64,000 nucleotides of DNA from Bradyrhizobium jicamae. GTDB lineage: Bacteria; Pseudomonadota; Alphaproteobacteria; Rhizobiales; Xanthobacteraceae. Location: the NCBI RefSeq assembly GCF_018130695.1, contig NZ_JAFCJX010000001.1, forward strand, positions 372,001 to 436,000, read 5' to 3'. The translations under genes were made by a program, and so were the position numbers. Below the pieces are notes generated by a model, which saw nothing but the letters and a program-made list of their open reading frames with translations, was not told the origin of the DNA and made no database searches. Of the stretch, positions 53,308 through 61,747 are shown in pieces (within the stretch, counting starts at the first letter, position 1; every line of letters begins with the position of its first letter).

Positions 53308-53429
53308 GTCGTCCCGGCGAAGGCCGGGACCCATAACCACGAATGCTGATTGTTTTGCTATACTGGAACGACGAGTCCCGTACACGACTTCTGCTGCGGC
53401 GTATGGGTCCCGGCCTTCGCCGGGACGAC
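53308..53429. repeat. Perfect 28-bp inverted repeat, each arm also palindromic
   Basis: Positions 53308-53335 and 53402-53429 are exact reverse complements, separated by 66 bp. Each arm contains an 8-bp hairpin (GTCCCGGC, loop GAAG, GCCGGGAC). This unit resembles the short palindromic repeats scattered in Bradyrhizobium and Rhodopseudomonas. The pair lies 62 bp past the end of the leftward monooxygenase gene and could stop or stabilise transcripts. Confidence 0.85.
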
Positions 53430-53490
53430 AGTGGGAGGCAGCCTGCCCTCACCTCACTTCGTCGCCACTTCGGCCTCCTTCCGCGTCGCT

Positions 53491-55170
53491 TCACGCGCTC
53501 GCGGCCATCGCCTTTCCATCCGCACGCGATGGCGCACTGAACGCAATCTCCGGATATCCCCTCGCCGCGACGTCCTTGATGATCCCGAGAAATTTCGGCG
53601 TGCCGCCGTTGTAGACGAAATACCGCACCGTCCCCTCCTCATGGCCGGCGACGTTGGAATTGTAGCCGGTGAACCACGACTTGGCTTTGCGCATCAGCAT
53701 GATCTCGTACATCTTGGCGACATGCGCGGTCCAGCGCTGCTGCGCTTCGAGCGTGGCGTCGGCCCTGACATAGCCGTGGCTCCTGATATGCTGCAGCAGG
53801 TCCATGCACCAGTTGACGCCGTTCTCGATGCCGCGCGGGAAATTGGTCGAGGCGGACGCGCTCTGCGGTCCGGTCGGCATCAGCAGATTCGGAAAGCCGT
53901 GCACGAGCATGCCGAGGAAGGTCGACGGCGCCTGCTTCCATTTGTCGGCAAGCTTTTCGCCGCCGATCCCCCTGATGTCGATCAGGTCGTAGGCGCCGGT
54001 GATGGCATCGAAACCGGTGGCATAGACGATGATGTCGAATTCGTAATCGTCAGCCGTGGTCCGCAGGCCGGTCTCGGTGACGCGCACCAGCGGCGTCTCG
54101 CCGAGATCGACAAGATGGACATTGTCGCGGTTGTAGGCCTCGAAGTAGTTGGTCTCCAGCGGCAGGCGCTGCACGCCGAAGCCGTGATCCCGCGGGATCA
54201 GCTTTTCGGCAGTTTTGGGATCGCGGACGCGGCGGCGGATACGGTCGGCGATATAGGCCGACAATTCGGCGTTGGCGGCTTCATCCATGAAAATCTCGCG
54301 GAAGTTCGCCAGCCAGATGCCGAAGCCGGGCTCGTCATAGAGCTTGTCCCACAGCGCCAGCCGCTCCTCGCGGCTCACCTCGTAGAAGCCGCGGCTGTCC
54401 GGCCCGTGCACGAAGCTGCCCGGCGTCAGCGCGCAGGCGGCGAAGATCTCGTCGTAGCGCGCGCGGATGTCGGCCATCTCGCTTTCGGAGATCGCGCTGT
54501 TGTTGAGCGGCGCGCTCCAGTTCGGCCGGCGCTGGAACACGGTGAGGTCAGCGACCTTGTCGGCGATCTCGCCGATCAGCTGAATGCCGGTCGCGCCGGT
54601 GCCGATCACGGCGACGCGCTTGCCGGCCAGATCGACCGGCTCGTGCGGCCAGTAATAGGTGTGGAACGAGCGGCCCTTGAAGTCGTCGACGCCCTCCACG
54701 CGCGGCAGCGTCGGCGCGGACAACAGGCCGATCGCCAGCACCACGAAACGGCAGGTCAGCGTGCGGCCGTCTCCGACCTTCACATGCCAGAGATCGCTGA
54801 CCTCGTCGAAGCGCATCGCCTCGACCTTGCAGTTGAACTGCATGTACTTCCGCAGGTCGAACTTGTCAGCGACGTAGTTGAGGTAGCGCAAATTCTCGGG
54901 TTGGCCGGAGAAGCGTTCCTTCCAGTGCCATTCGTCGAGCAGCTCGCGCGAGAACGAGAAGCCGTAGGTGTAGCTCTCGGAATCGAAGCGGCAACCGGGA
55001 TAACGGTTCCAGTACCAGGTGCCGCCGAGGTCGGCTGCGGAGTCGAGCACGGTGGCCTCGATCCCGAGGTCGACCAGCCGCTTGATCTGGTAGATGCCCG
55101 CGACGCCGGCGCCGACGACGATCACCTCGTAATGGGTCTTGTCGGAGTAGGTTTTGGCCTCGCCCGGCAT
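53491..55170 (-). CDS. Flavin-containing (Baeyer-Villiger-type) monooxygenase
   Basis: 559 residues from the ATG at 55170, with GGAGG upstream. FAD motif VVGAGVAG near residue 20, NADPH motif GTGATG near 190, and the BVMO fingerprint FKGRSFHTYYWPHEP (F-x-G-x3-H-x3-W-P) are all intact. Such enzymes insert oxygen next to ketones. It is divergent from the peptidase gene (210 bp apart) and shares the area with a second monooxygenase at 56580. Confidence 0.92.
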   Translation of the reverse strand: MPGEAKTYSDKTHYEVIVVGAGVAGIYQIKRLVDLGIEATVLDSAADLGGTWYWNRYPGCRFDSESYTYGFSFSRELLDEWHWKERFSGQPENLRYLNYVADKFDLRKYMQFNCKVEAMRFDEVSDLWHVKVGDGRTLTCRFVVLAIGLLSAPTLPRVEGVDDFKGRSFHTYYWPHEPVDLAGKRVAVIGTGATGIQLIGEIADKVADLTVFQRRPNWSAPLNNSAISESEMADIRARYDEIFAACALTPGSFVHGPDSRGFYEVSREERLALWDKLYDEPGFGIWLANFREIFMDEAANAELSAYIADRIRRRVRDPKTAEKLIPRDHGFGVQRLPLETNYFEAYNRDNVHLVDLGETPLVRVTETGLRTTADDYEFDIIVYATGFDAITGAYDLIDIRGIGGEKLADKWKQAPSTFLGMLVHGFPNLLMPTGPQSASASTNFPRGIENGVNWCMDLLQHIRSHGYVRADATLEAQQRWTAHVAKMYEIMLMRKAKSWFTGYNSNVAGHEEGTVRYFVYNGGTPKFLGIIKDVAARGYPEIAFSAPSRADGKAMAASA

Positions 55171-55380
55171 TTTGTCCTCCGGAATTCCGCGTTGCTTTTG
55201 TTGAGGCCGATTACAAACCGTTTTGCCTATGCAGGCAACCGCCCGCGCCTGCAGGAAGCGGCCTGCGACACATGCGAAATCATCACGCCAGTTGCGTTGA
55301 GGCGCTGCCCGACCTTCCGCCTTGCGGAACACGACTCTGCTGAGGATAATTGCACGCCATTCTCATCACAGGAATTCCCC

Positions 55381-56574
55381 ATGTCCGTCGACACCCAAGC
55401 TGCCACCGAACGCCTGATGCGCTTCCTTGCCGTCGAAGGCGTCACCGGAAAGGAAGCCGCGATCGGCCGCGAGCTCGCCGCGGCGCTGAAAGAGAGCGGC
55501 GTACCGGCCGGCGCGATCCGCCTCGACGACGCCAACACCCGCATTCCGGTGCCGACCGAAACCGGCAACCTCATCGTCGACCTGCCCGGCCGCGGCGCGA
55601 TGCACAATCAGCCGCGGATCATGTTCATGACCCACATGGACACCGTGCCGCTCTGTGCCGGCGCCAAGCCGAAGCTGTCAGGCCGCAAGATCGTCAACGA
55701 GGCGAAGACCGCGCTCGGCGGTGACAACCGCTGCGGCTGCGGTGTGCTGGTCACGCTGGCAGCCGAGCTCGCCAGGCAGAAGCTCGATCATCCGCCGATC
55801 ACGCTCCTGTTCTGCGTGCGCGAGGAGAGCGGCCTCTACGGCGCGCGCCACGTCAAGACCGAGGAGCTCGGCTCGCCGGTGATGGCCTTCAACTATGACG
55901 GCGGCTCGGCCTCCAATGTCACGATCGGCGCCGTCGGTGCGGACCGCTGGCAGGTCGAGATCTTCGGCCGCGCCTCGCACGCCGGCGTCGCACCCGAGCG
56001 CGGCATCTCCTCGACCATGATCCTGGCGCTGGCGCTCGCCGAGGTGAAGGCCGGCGGCTGGTTCGGCAAGGTGGTGAAGGGCAAGCGCCAGGGCACCAGC
56101 AATGTCGGCCCCGTCACCGGTGGTGAGGGCCGCCCGGCAGGCGATGCCACCAATGTCGTCACCGACTATGTGCATGTGCGCGGCGAATGCCGCAGCCACG
56201 ACAACAAATTCTTCAAGGAGATCACGAAAGCCTACAAGACGGCGTTCGAGAAGGCGGCCAAGCGCGTCAAGAACAGCGACGGCAAGACGGGCAAGGTCAA
56301 GTTCAAGGCCGAGACCGATTACTATCCGTTCCGGATGAAGGAGAACCAGCCGGTGGTCAAACGCGCGATCGAGGCTGTGTCGGCGGTCGGCGGAACGCCG
56401 GCCATCCGCGCCGCGAATGGCGGGCTGGATGCGAACTGGATGGTTCGCCACCGCGTTCCGACCGTGACCTTCGGCGCCGGCCAGAACGAGGTGCACACGA
56501 CAGACGAGTGGATCAATCTCGACGAATACGACCGCGCCTGCGCGCTCGCCGTCAAGCTCGCGACGATGCGGTAG
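55381..56574 (+). CDS. M20-family metallopeptidase (peptidase T-like)
   Basis: 397 residues. Metal ligands are in FMTHMDTVPL, LGGDNRCGCGV, CVREESGLYGARH and the dimerisation domain begins GAVGADRWQVEIFGRASHAGVAPERG. It lacks a signal peptide, so it is cytoplasmic. It is closer to PepT/tripeptidase-like proteins than to acylases. Flanked on both sides by monooxygenases on the minus strand; the functional link is unclear. Confidence 0.9.
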   Translation: MSVDTQAATERLMRFLAVEGVTGKEAAIGRELAAALKESGVPAGAIRLDDANTRIPVPTETGNLIVDLPGRGAMHNQPRIMFMTHMDTVPLCAGAKPKLSGRKIVNEAKTALGGDNRCGCGVLVTLAAELARQKLDHPPITLLFCVREESGLYGARHVKTEELGSPVMAFNYDGGSASNVTIGAVGADRWQVEIFGRASHAGVAPERGISSTMILALALAEVKAGGWFGKVVKGKRQGTSNVGPVTGGEGRPAGDATNVVTDYVHVRGECRSHDNKFFKEITKAYKTAFEKAAKRVKNSDGKTGKVKFKAETDYYPFRMKENQPVVKRAIEAVSAVGGTPAIRAANGGLDANWMVRHRVPTVTFGAGQNEVHTTDEWINLDEYDRACALAVKLATMR

Positions 56575-56579
56575 ACACG

Positions 56580-58214
56580 TCAGGCCTCAGCCAATGCCCG
56601 CGCGCGCTCAAAGGCGAAGTCGCGATATCCGTTCTGGATCGCGGCCGTGCAGTATTCCCGATACTTCGGGAAGCCGCCCGTGAACAGCGACAGCCCCTGC
56701 GCCTTGTCCTTGATGTTGGTGCCAACGTACCAGGTCTTGGCCTTGGTCAGCAGCGAGCGTTGCGCGAGCCTGAACACCAGCGCCATCCAGTCGTCTTCCG
56801 CCTGCTTCGTCGGCTCGATGGTGGCAAGGCCGCGGTCGGCCATATCCGTGATCGTGTGCGCAATCCAGTCGACGTCGTTCTCGCTGATCCGGACGATGTT
56901 GGCGAGCGCGGCGGGACCGTTGGGGCCGGTGGTCATGAACAGGTTCGGAAACCCCTCCATCATCAGGCCGAGATACGACCGTGCACCTCCCCTCCACTTC
57001 TCATTGACCGTCTGCCCGTTCCGACCAACCACGTCGAACGCCGTCAGCGCACCGGTCAGCCCGTCATACCCGGTCGCGAGGATCAGCATGTCGAGCTCGG
57101 TCTCGCCCGACTCCGTCCGCACGCCACGCGCCGTGATCTCCACGATCGGATCGGTCGTACAATCCATCAGATGCACATTCGGCTGGTTGAATGTCTCATA
57201 GTACCCGGTGTCCAGGCATGGGCGACGTGCAAAGATCGGATAGTCGCGCGGCTTCAGCTTCTCCGCCGTGTCGGGATCCGCAACGACCTCGTCGATCTTG
57301 CCACGCACGAAATCGGCAACATGCCCATTGGCCTCTTCGTTGCTCAGGAGATCGGTGAAGGTGCCGAGCATCGCGAGCCCGCCGGACTTCCAGGCATCCT
57401 CGAGCAGGTCGCGGCGGCGCGACGGCGTCACGCTGAAGAAGGCACGCGTCGTCCACGGCCGCACGCCGCCATTCGGACTGTTGCGCGCGGCCTCGCGGAT
57501 GCCGACATAGTTGCGCTTGACCTCAGCCACGAAGTCGGGATCGAGCTTCTGGTTGCGCATCGGCATGGTGAAGCTCGGCGTGCGCTGGAACACGAACAGC
57601 TCGCGCGCCTGCCGGCCGACCTCCTGCACGATCTGGATGCCGGTCGATCCGGTGCCGATCACGCCGACGCGCTTGCCTTCATAGCTGACGGGATGATGCG
57701 GCCAGCGGCCGGCCCGCAGCAGCTCGCCGGCGTAGCGTTCGATGCCGGGAATCTCGGGATCCCGGGGCACCGAGAGCGGTCCGGTCGCCATCACGCAATA
57801 GGTCGCCTCGACCGTCTCGCCGCGGTCCGTCGTCACGCTCCAGAGCTTGCGCGTCTCGTCCCAGACGGCGCGCACGATGCGCGTGTTGAACTGATAGTGC
57901 TTGCGCAGATCGAGGCGGTCGGCGACGAAGTTGAAATAGGCGAGCAGCTCCGGCTGCGCGGCGAACTCCTCCGACCAGGTCCATTCCTGCTCGACCTCGG
58001 GCGAGAACGAATAGCTGTAGTCGATGCTCGGCAGATCGACCCGCGCGCCGGGATAGCGGTTCCAGTACCAGACGCCGCCGACATCGCCGCCGGCTTCGAA
58101 AGCCGCGATCTTCAGGCCCATCTCGCGAAACTTGTAGACGGCATAGAGACCGCCAAAACCGGCACCGACGACGACCACGTCGAGGCGCTTCCCCTTCACA
58201 TCTGCGTTGCTCAT
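56580..58214 (-). CDS. Flavin-containing monooxygenase with altered BVMO fingerprint
   Basis: 544 residues. FAD motif VVVGAGFGG, the YWNRYPGARVD segment, and NADPH motif GTGSTG are present as in cyclohexanone-type BVMOs. The fingerprint, however, reads YAGELLRAGRWPHHP: the usual Phe is Tyr and the usual His is Arg. It may still oxidise ketones, or act as an N-oxidising or non-BV monooxygenase. It precedes no other gene on its strand within 5 bp; the SnoaL-like gene is 24 bp upstream and cotranscribed. Confidence 0.9.
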   Translation of the reverse strand: MSNADVKGKRLDVVVVGAGFGGLYAVYKFREMGLKIAAFEAGGDVGGVWYWNRYPGARVDLPSIDYSYSFSPEVEQEWTWSEEFAAQPELLAYFNFVADRLDLRKHYQFNTRIVRAVWDETRKLWSVTTDRGETVEATYCVMATGPLSVPRDPEIPGIERYAGELLRAGRWPHHPVSYEGKRVGVIGTGSTGIQIVQEVGRQARELFVFQRTPSFTMPMRNQKLDPDFVAEVKRNYVGIREAARNSPNGGVRPWTTRAFFSVTPSRRRDLLEDAWKSGGLAMLGTFTDLLSNEEANGHVADFVRGKIDEVVADPDTAEKLKPRDYPIFARRPCLDTGYYETFNQPNVHLMDCTTDPIVEITARGVRTESGETELDMLILATGYDGLTGALTAFDVVGRNGQTVNEKWRGGARSYLGLMMEGFPNLFMTTGPNGPAALANIVRISENDVDWIAHTITDMADRGLATIEPTKQAEDDWMALVFRLAQRSLLTKAKTWYVGTNIKDKAQGLSLFTGGFPKYREYCTAAIQNGYRDFAFERARALAEA

Positions 58215-58238
58215 CTCGGCATGTCCTCGTGGCTCGAT

Positions 58239-58769
58239 CTATTTCCGGCGGAGAAATTGATAGATGGGATCGTCGGGATATCGCCCGCCCAATGGCAGCC
58301 GCGGACCAAAGCGAACCGCCTCGGATTCGGTCGCAGCCACCTGCTCGTCCACCCAGTCGTAGGCGACGATGCGGCGCGCCACGCGCCACTCGCCGCCGCG
58401 CTGCTGGAAGACGTCGCAGTAGCGGCCGGCGATCAGGAACTGGCGGACGCGGCCGTCCTTTCCAGGCCCGCGCTGCAAGGCGAAGAAGTAGGTTTCGACG
58501 ACCGCTTCCGCGGGCGCGGTGAATTCGATCAGGATATTGCCGACCGTGTGGACGTTGCGCGCATCGGTCTTGAAGATGCCCTTGGCCCATTCGAAGAAGC
58601 CTTCGACCGGCCCCGAATACGGACCGTGCTGGTCGGTGGCATCCGGCCAGTAAGCGCCGCGCAGCGCGGCTTCATCGGCGCGATCGACGCCGCGGCAATA
58701 GCGGTAGATGCAATCGCGGATCGCCTCTCGATCGAGCAGCTCCGCGACTTTCTCGTGCGGTATGGTCAT
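58239..58769 (-). CDS. SnoaL/NTF2-like protein
   Basis: 176 residues. The family signature LLDREAIRDCIYRYCRGVDRADEAALRGAYWPDATDQHG and the later W-rich strand GEWRVARRIVAYDWVDE indicate an NTF2/SnoaL cone fold, as in small hydrolases, cyclases and the small subunits of ring hydroxylases. ATG at 58769. It is transcribed with the monooxygenase at 56580 and diverges from the IclR gene. Probably acts on the same aromatic or terpenoid-like substrate. Confidence 0.88.
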   Translation of the reverse strand: MTIPHEKVAELLDREAIRDCIYRYCRGVDRADEAALRGAYWPDATDQHGPYSGPVEGFFEWAKGIFKTDARNVHTVGNILIEFTAPAEAVVETYFFALQRGPGKDGRVRQFLIAGRYCDVFQQRGGEWRVARRIVAYDWVDEQVAATESEAVRFGPRLPLGGRYPDDPIYQFLRRK

Positions 58770-58870
58770 TTCAGAGCCCTTTGCAGCTCCGGCTCGATCC
58801 GCCATTGGCGGATCGGCCCTCCCTTGACGAGGGCGACCATCTCATGTGCAGTGGCAGGCAACCAACAAAT

Positions 58871-58904
58871 CTTCATATGTGAAGCTGAATTTCACATCCG
58901 TGAA
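58871..58904. promoter_or_regulatory. Two inverted-repeat half-sites 20 bp apart, possible IclR operators
   Basis: CTTCATATGTGAAG (58871-58884) and TTCACATCCGTGAA (58891-58904) are imperfect palindromes of the type TTCA(C/T)-N-GTGAA. Their centres are 20 bp apart, two helical turns. They lie 37 bp upstream of the IclR start and 102 bp upstream of the SnoaL-like gene. Confidence 0.5.
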
Positions 58905-58940
58905 TTTGCGGCTGCCCAGGGGCAATAGAGGGAGGATCGA

Positions 58941-59735
58941 TTGCCATCGCGGCTGACGACATCCGCCTCGATTTCCGCGGCCGGATCGACCGTGAAATCG
59001 GCGCTGCGCGCCATCGAAATCCTCGAATTCTTCATGCACGAGCGGCAGCCGCGCGCAATGTCGGAGATCGGCGAGGCGCTGGGCTATCCGCCCTCCAGCG
59101 CAACGGTTCTGCTCAAGACGCTGGTCGGCCTCGGCTACCTGAATTTCGACCGCAGGACGAAGGTGTATTTCCCGACCCCGAAGGTGACGTCGCTCGGCGA
59201 CTGGATTCCGAAATCGCTGTTCGGCAACAGCCGCGTGCTGGAGGCGATGCGGGACGTCCATGCCGCAACCGGCGAAGCCGTTTCAATCGGCACGACCAAC
59301 GACGTGTATCTGCAATACGTCAAGATCATCCAGTCGACCCAACCGCTGCGCTTCCACGTCGACGAGGGAACATTACGGCCGCTGACGCAATCGGCCCTTG
59401 GCTGGCTGTTGATGTCGACGATGTCCGACGACAAGCTCGACACCATCGTACGCCGTGCCAACATCGCGACACCGAACGCCGCAGACAGGGTCAAGCCTGC
59501 GGACATGATCCGGCAGATTCGTGCGATCCGCGGCAAAGGCCACTGCTCGGCGGAGAACGTCCCGATGCTCGGCGGGGCGACGATCTGCGTCCTGCTCCCG
59601 ATCACAATTCAGAATCAACCCGTCGCTCTCGGCCTTGGCGGCGTCGCCGAACGGATCAAGCAAAACGCCAGCCGCTATCTGAATGTGCTGCGGCAGGCTG
59701 CCAGGTCGGTCAAAGCGGGCGACACAGAGGTCTGA
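58941..59735 (+). CDS. IclR family transcriptional regulator
   Basis: 264 residues. Winged HTH (KSALRAIEILEFFMHERQPRAMSEIGEALGYPPSSATVLLKTLVGLGYL) and an IclR effector domain. The start is TTG at 58941: it is exactly placed 5 nt after GGGAGG, and no ATG lies between it and the HTH. It diverges from the SnoaL-monooxygenase pair and is likely their regulator, with the half-sites at 58871 as operators. Confidence 0.9.
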   Translation: MPSRLTTSASISAAGSTVKSALRAIEILEFFMHERQPRAMSEIGEALGYPPSSATVLLKTLVGLGYLNFDRRTKVYFPTPKVTSLGDWIPKSLFGNSRVLEAMRDVHAATGEAVSIGTTNDVYLQYVKIIQSTQPLRFHVDEGTLRPLTQSALGWLLMSTMSDDKLDTIVRRANIATPNAADRVKPADMIRQIRAIRGKGHCSAENVPMLGGATICVLLPITIQNQPVALGLGGVAERIKQNASRYLNVLRQAARSVKAGDTEV

Positions 59736-59752
59736 CGCCCGACGGGCGGTGC

Positions 59753-61252
59753 CTACTCCTGCAGCGCCTCCTCCCGCCGCGACCGGATCGTCGGCAGCAT
59801 GATCAGGACGATCGCGATCACGGCTGCGGCCAGCAGCCCCGCCGACAAGGGCGAGGTCAGGAACACGCTGACGTCGCCGCGCGACAGCACCATGGCGCGG
59901 CGGAAATTCTCCTCGATCGCAGGCCCGAGCACCAGGCCCAGCAGCAGCGGCGCGGCCGGCAATTGCAGCTTGATCAGGACATAGCCGAACACGCAGAAGA
60001 TCGCCGCCTCGTACACCTCGAACGTCCCGCTATTGATCGAATAGACGCCGATCGAGCAGAACACCATGATCGCCGGGAACAGATAGCGATAGGGAATGGT
60101 GAGCAGTTTCACCCACAATCCGACCAGCGGCAGGTTGAGGATCAAGAGCATCAGATTGCCGACCCACATCGAAGCGATCAGGCCCCAGAACAGGGTCGGA
60201 TTCTTGGTCATCACCTCCGGACCCGGCTGGATGTTGTGGATGTTCATCGCGCCGACCATCAGCGCCATCACGACGTTAGAGGGCACGCCGAGCGTGAGCA
60301 GCGGAATGAAGGAGGTCTGCGCGCCCGCGTTGTTGGCGGACTCCGGACCGGCAACGCCTTCGATCGCGCCCTTGCCGAACTGCTCGGGGTGCTTCGACAG
60401 CTTCTTCTCCAGCGTGTAGGAGGCAAACGACGACAGCACCGCGCCGCCGCCGGGCAGCACGCCCAGCAGCGTGCCGAGCGCCGTGCCGCGCAACATGGCC
60501 GGGACCATGCGCCGGAAATCCTCCCGCGTCGGAAACAGATTGGCGATCTTCTGCGTCACCAGCGACAGCTTGTCGTCCTGCTCGAGGTTCTTGACGATCT
60601 CCGCGAAACCAAAGATGCCCATCGCCAGCGGCACAAAATCGAGACCGTCGAACAGTTGCGGAATGCCGAACGCGAAGCGCTGCGTCCCCGTGCTGAGGTC
60701 GGTGCCGACGAGGCTCAGCAGCATGCCAAGCACGACCATGCCGATGCCTTCGATGAAGGGCCCGCTGGACAATACCGATGCAAGGATGAGGCCGAGGATC
60801 ATCAGCGCAAAGAATTCCTTCGGTCCGAACAGCAACGCTGCAGCCGTCAATGGCCCAGCCAGCGCCGCCAACGCCAGCGTCGCTACGCATCCCGCAAAGA
60901 ACGAGCCGATCGCCGCCGTCGACAGCGCGACGCCAGCCCTCCCCTGCTTCGCCATCTGGTAGCCGTCGATCGTGGTGACGACGGAGGAGGACTCACCGGG
61001 CAGATTGACCACGATGGCCGTGGTCGAGCCGCCATATTGCGCGCCGTAATAGATGCCGGCGAGCATGATCAGCGCCGAGTCCGGCTGCAGCGCGTAGGTG
61101 ATGGGCAGCAGCATCGCGATGGTGGCGAGCGGACCGAGGCCCGGCAGCACGCCGATCAGCGTGCCCAGCAGGCAGCCGAAGAAAGCGTAGAGCAGATTGG
61201 CCGGTTGGGCCGCGGTGGAGAATCCAATCGCCAGGTTATGAAACAGATCCAT
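59753..61252 (-). CDS. Tripartite tricarboxylate transporter permease TctA
   Basis: 499 residues, about 12 membrane segments. The TctA signatures LGTLIGVLPGLGPLATIAMLLPIT and GAQYGGSTTAIVVNLPGESSSVVTTIDGYQMAKQG are clear. It is the large permease of a secondary, binding-protein dependent importer for organic acids. TctB is 12 bp upstream; the third subunit, TctC, is not in the window. Confidence 0.92.
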   Translation of the reverse strand: MDLFHNLAIGFSTAAQPANLLYAFFGCLLGTLIGVLPGLGPLATIAMLLPITYALQPDSALIMLAGIYYGAQYGGSTTAIVVNLPGESSSVVTTIDGYQMAKQGRAGVALSTAAIGSFFAGCVATLALAALAGPLTAAALLFGPKEFFALMILGLILASVLSSGPFIEGIGMVVLGMLLSLVGTDLSTGTQRFAFGIPQLFDGLDFVPLAMGIFGFAEIVKNLEQDDKLSLVTQKIANLFPTREDFRRMVPAMLRGTALGTLLGVLPGGGAVLSSFASYTLEKKLSKHPEQFGKGAIEGVAGPESANNAGAQTSFIPLLTLGVPSNVVMALMVGAMNIHNIQPGPEVMTKNPTLFWGLIASMWVGNLMLLILNLPLVGLWVKLLTIPYRYLFPAIMVFCSIGVYSINSGTFEVYEAAIFCVFGYVLIKLQLPAAPLLLGLVLGPAIEENFRRAMVLSRGDVSVFLTSPLSAGLLAAAVIAIVLIMLPTIRSRREEALQE

Positions 61253-61264
61253 CGGATCACGCCT

Positions 61265-61732
61265 TCAATTGAACAGCGCCGGCCAGACCGGAAGCTGCAG
61301 GCCGAGGCCGTAGACGAACACGACGAGGCACAGTGCGATCAGGACGGCCGCGTTGACGAGCGCGCCGGTCCAGGTGAATTCGGGGCTGGCCCTGCTCGAC
61401 ACCACGATCAGGACAAACAGCGCGCCGACCAGACCGAGCGGAAACAGCAGAAGGGCAAACAGGGCCACCGAGCCCGTGACCCAGGCGAGGCCTTTGATGT
61501 CCCAACGCTGCAAGGCTTGCCGCTGCGCCGTGGGCCGCACCGCCCCAAGCATCACGGCGAGACCGATGACGGCGAGCACAATCGCCAGCAGGCGCGGGAA
61601 ATAACCGGGCCCCATCCGCGCGGCACTGCCGGCCGGATAGTTCAACGCCGTCACGAAGAAGAAGATCGCAAAGGCGAGAAACAATGCACCCGCAGCGAAG
61701 GCGCGCTGGTCCCGGATGGTGAGCTTCGTCAT
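61265..61732 (-). CDS. Tripartite tricarboxylate transporter small subunit TctB
   Basis: 155 residues, four membrane segments (FAAGALFLAFAIFFFVTAL; YFPRLLAIVLAVIGLAVML; GSVALFALLLFPLGLVGALFVLIVV; NAAVLIALCLVVFVYGLGLQL). Motif AARMGPGYFPRLL is typical of TctB. It precedes tctA by 12 bp. Alone it has no transport activity. Confidence 0.9.
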   Translation of the reverse strand: MTKLTIRDQRAFAAGALFLAFAIFFFVTALNYPAGSAARMGPGYFPRLLAIVLAVIGLAVMLGAVRPTAQRQALQRWDIKGLAWVTGSVALFALLLFPLGLVGALFVLIVVSSRASPEFTWTGALVNAAVLIALCLVVFVYGLGLQLPVWPALFN

Positions 61733-61747
61733 CGCCTCGCCTCCCTG

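Larger units (their letters stand above)
52721..53490. other. Repeat-rich intergenic region
   Basis: 770 bp without a credible gene. It contains a hairpin just after the small peptide, a long Bradyrhizobium-type repeat (about 52775-53265) and a perfect 28-bp inverted repeat (53308-53429). Open frames across it (for example 52863-53243 on the minus strand) are the low-complexity, His/Arg-rich kind that this repeat produces. Confidence 0.65.

Noticed and set aside
53350..56574. 1074-codon plus-strand frame over the first monooxygenase and peptidase
   Set aside because: Its last 397 codons are the true peptidase; the upstream part is antisense to the flavin monooxygenase and has no domain features.
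56187..58928. 913-codon plus-strand frame antisense to the second monooxygenase and SnoaL-like gene
   Set aside because: Antisense shadow of genes with clear motifs; starts inside the peptidase in another frame.
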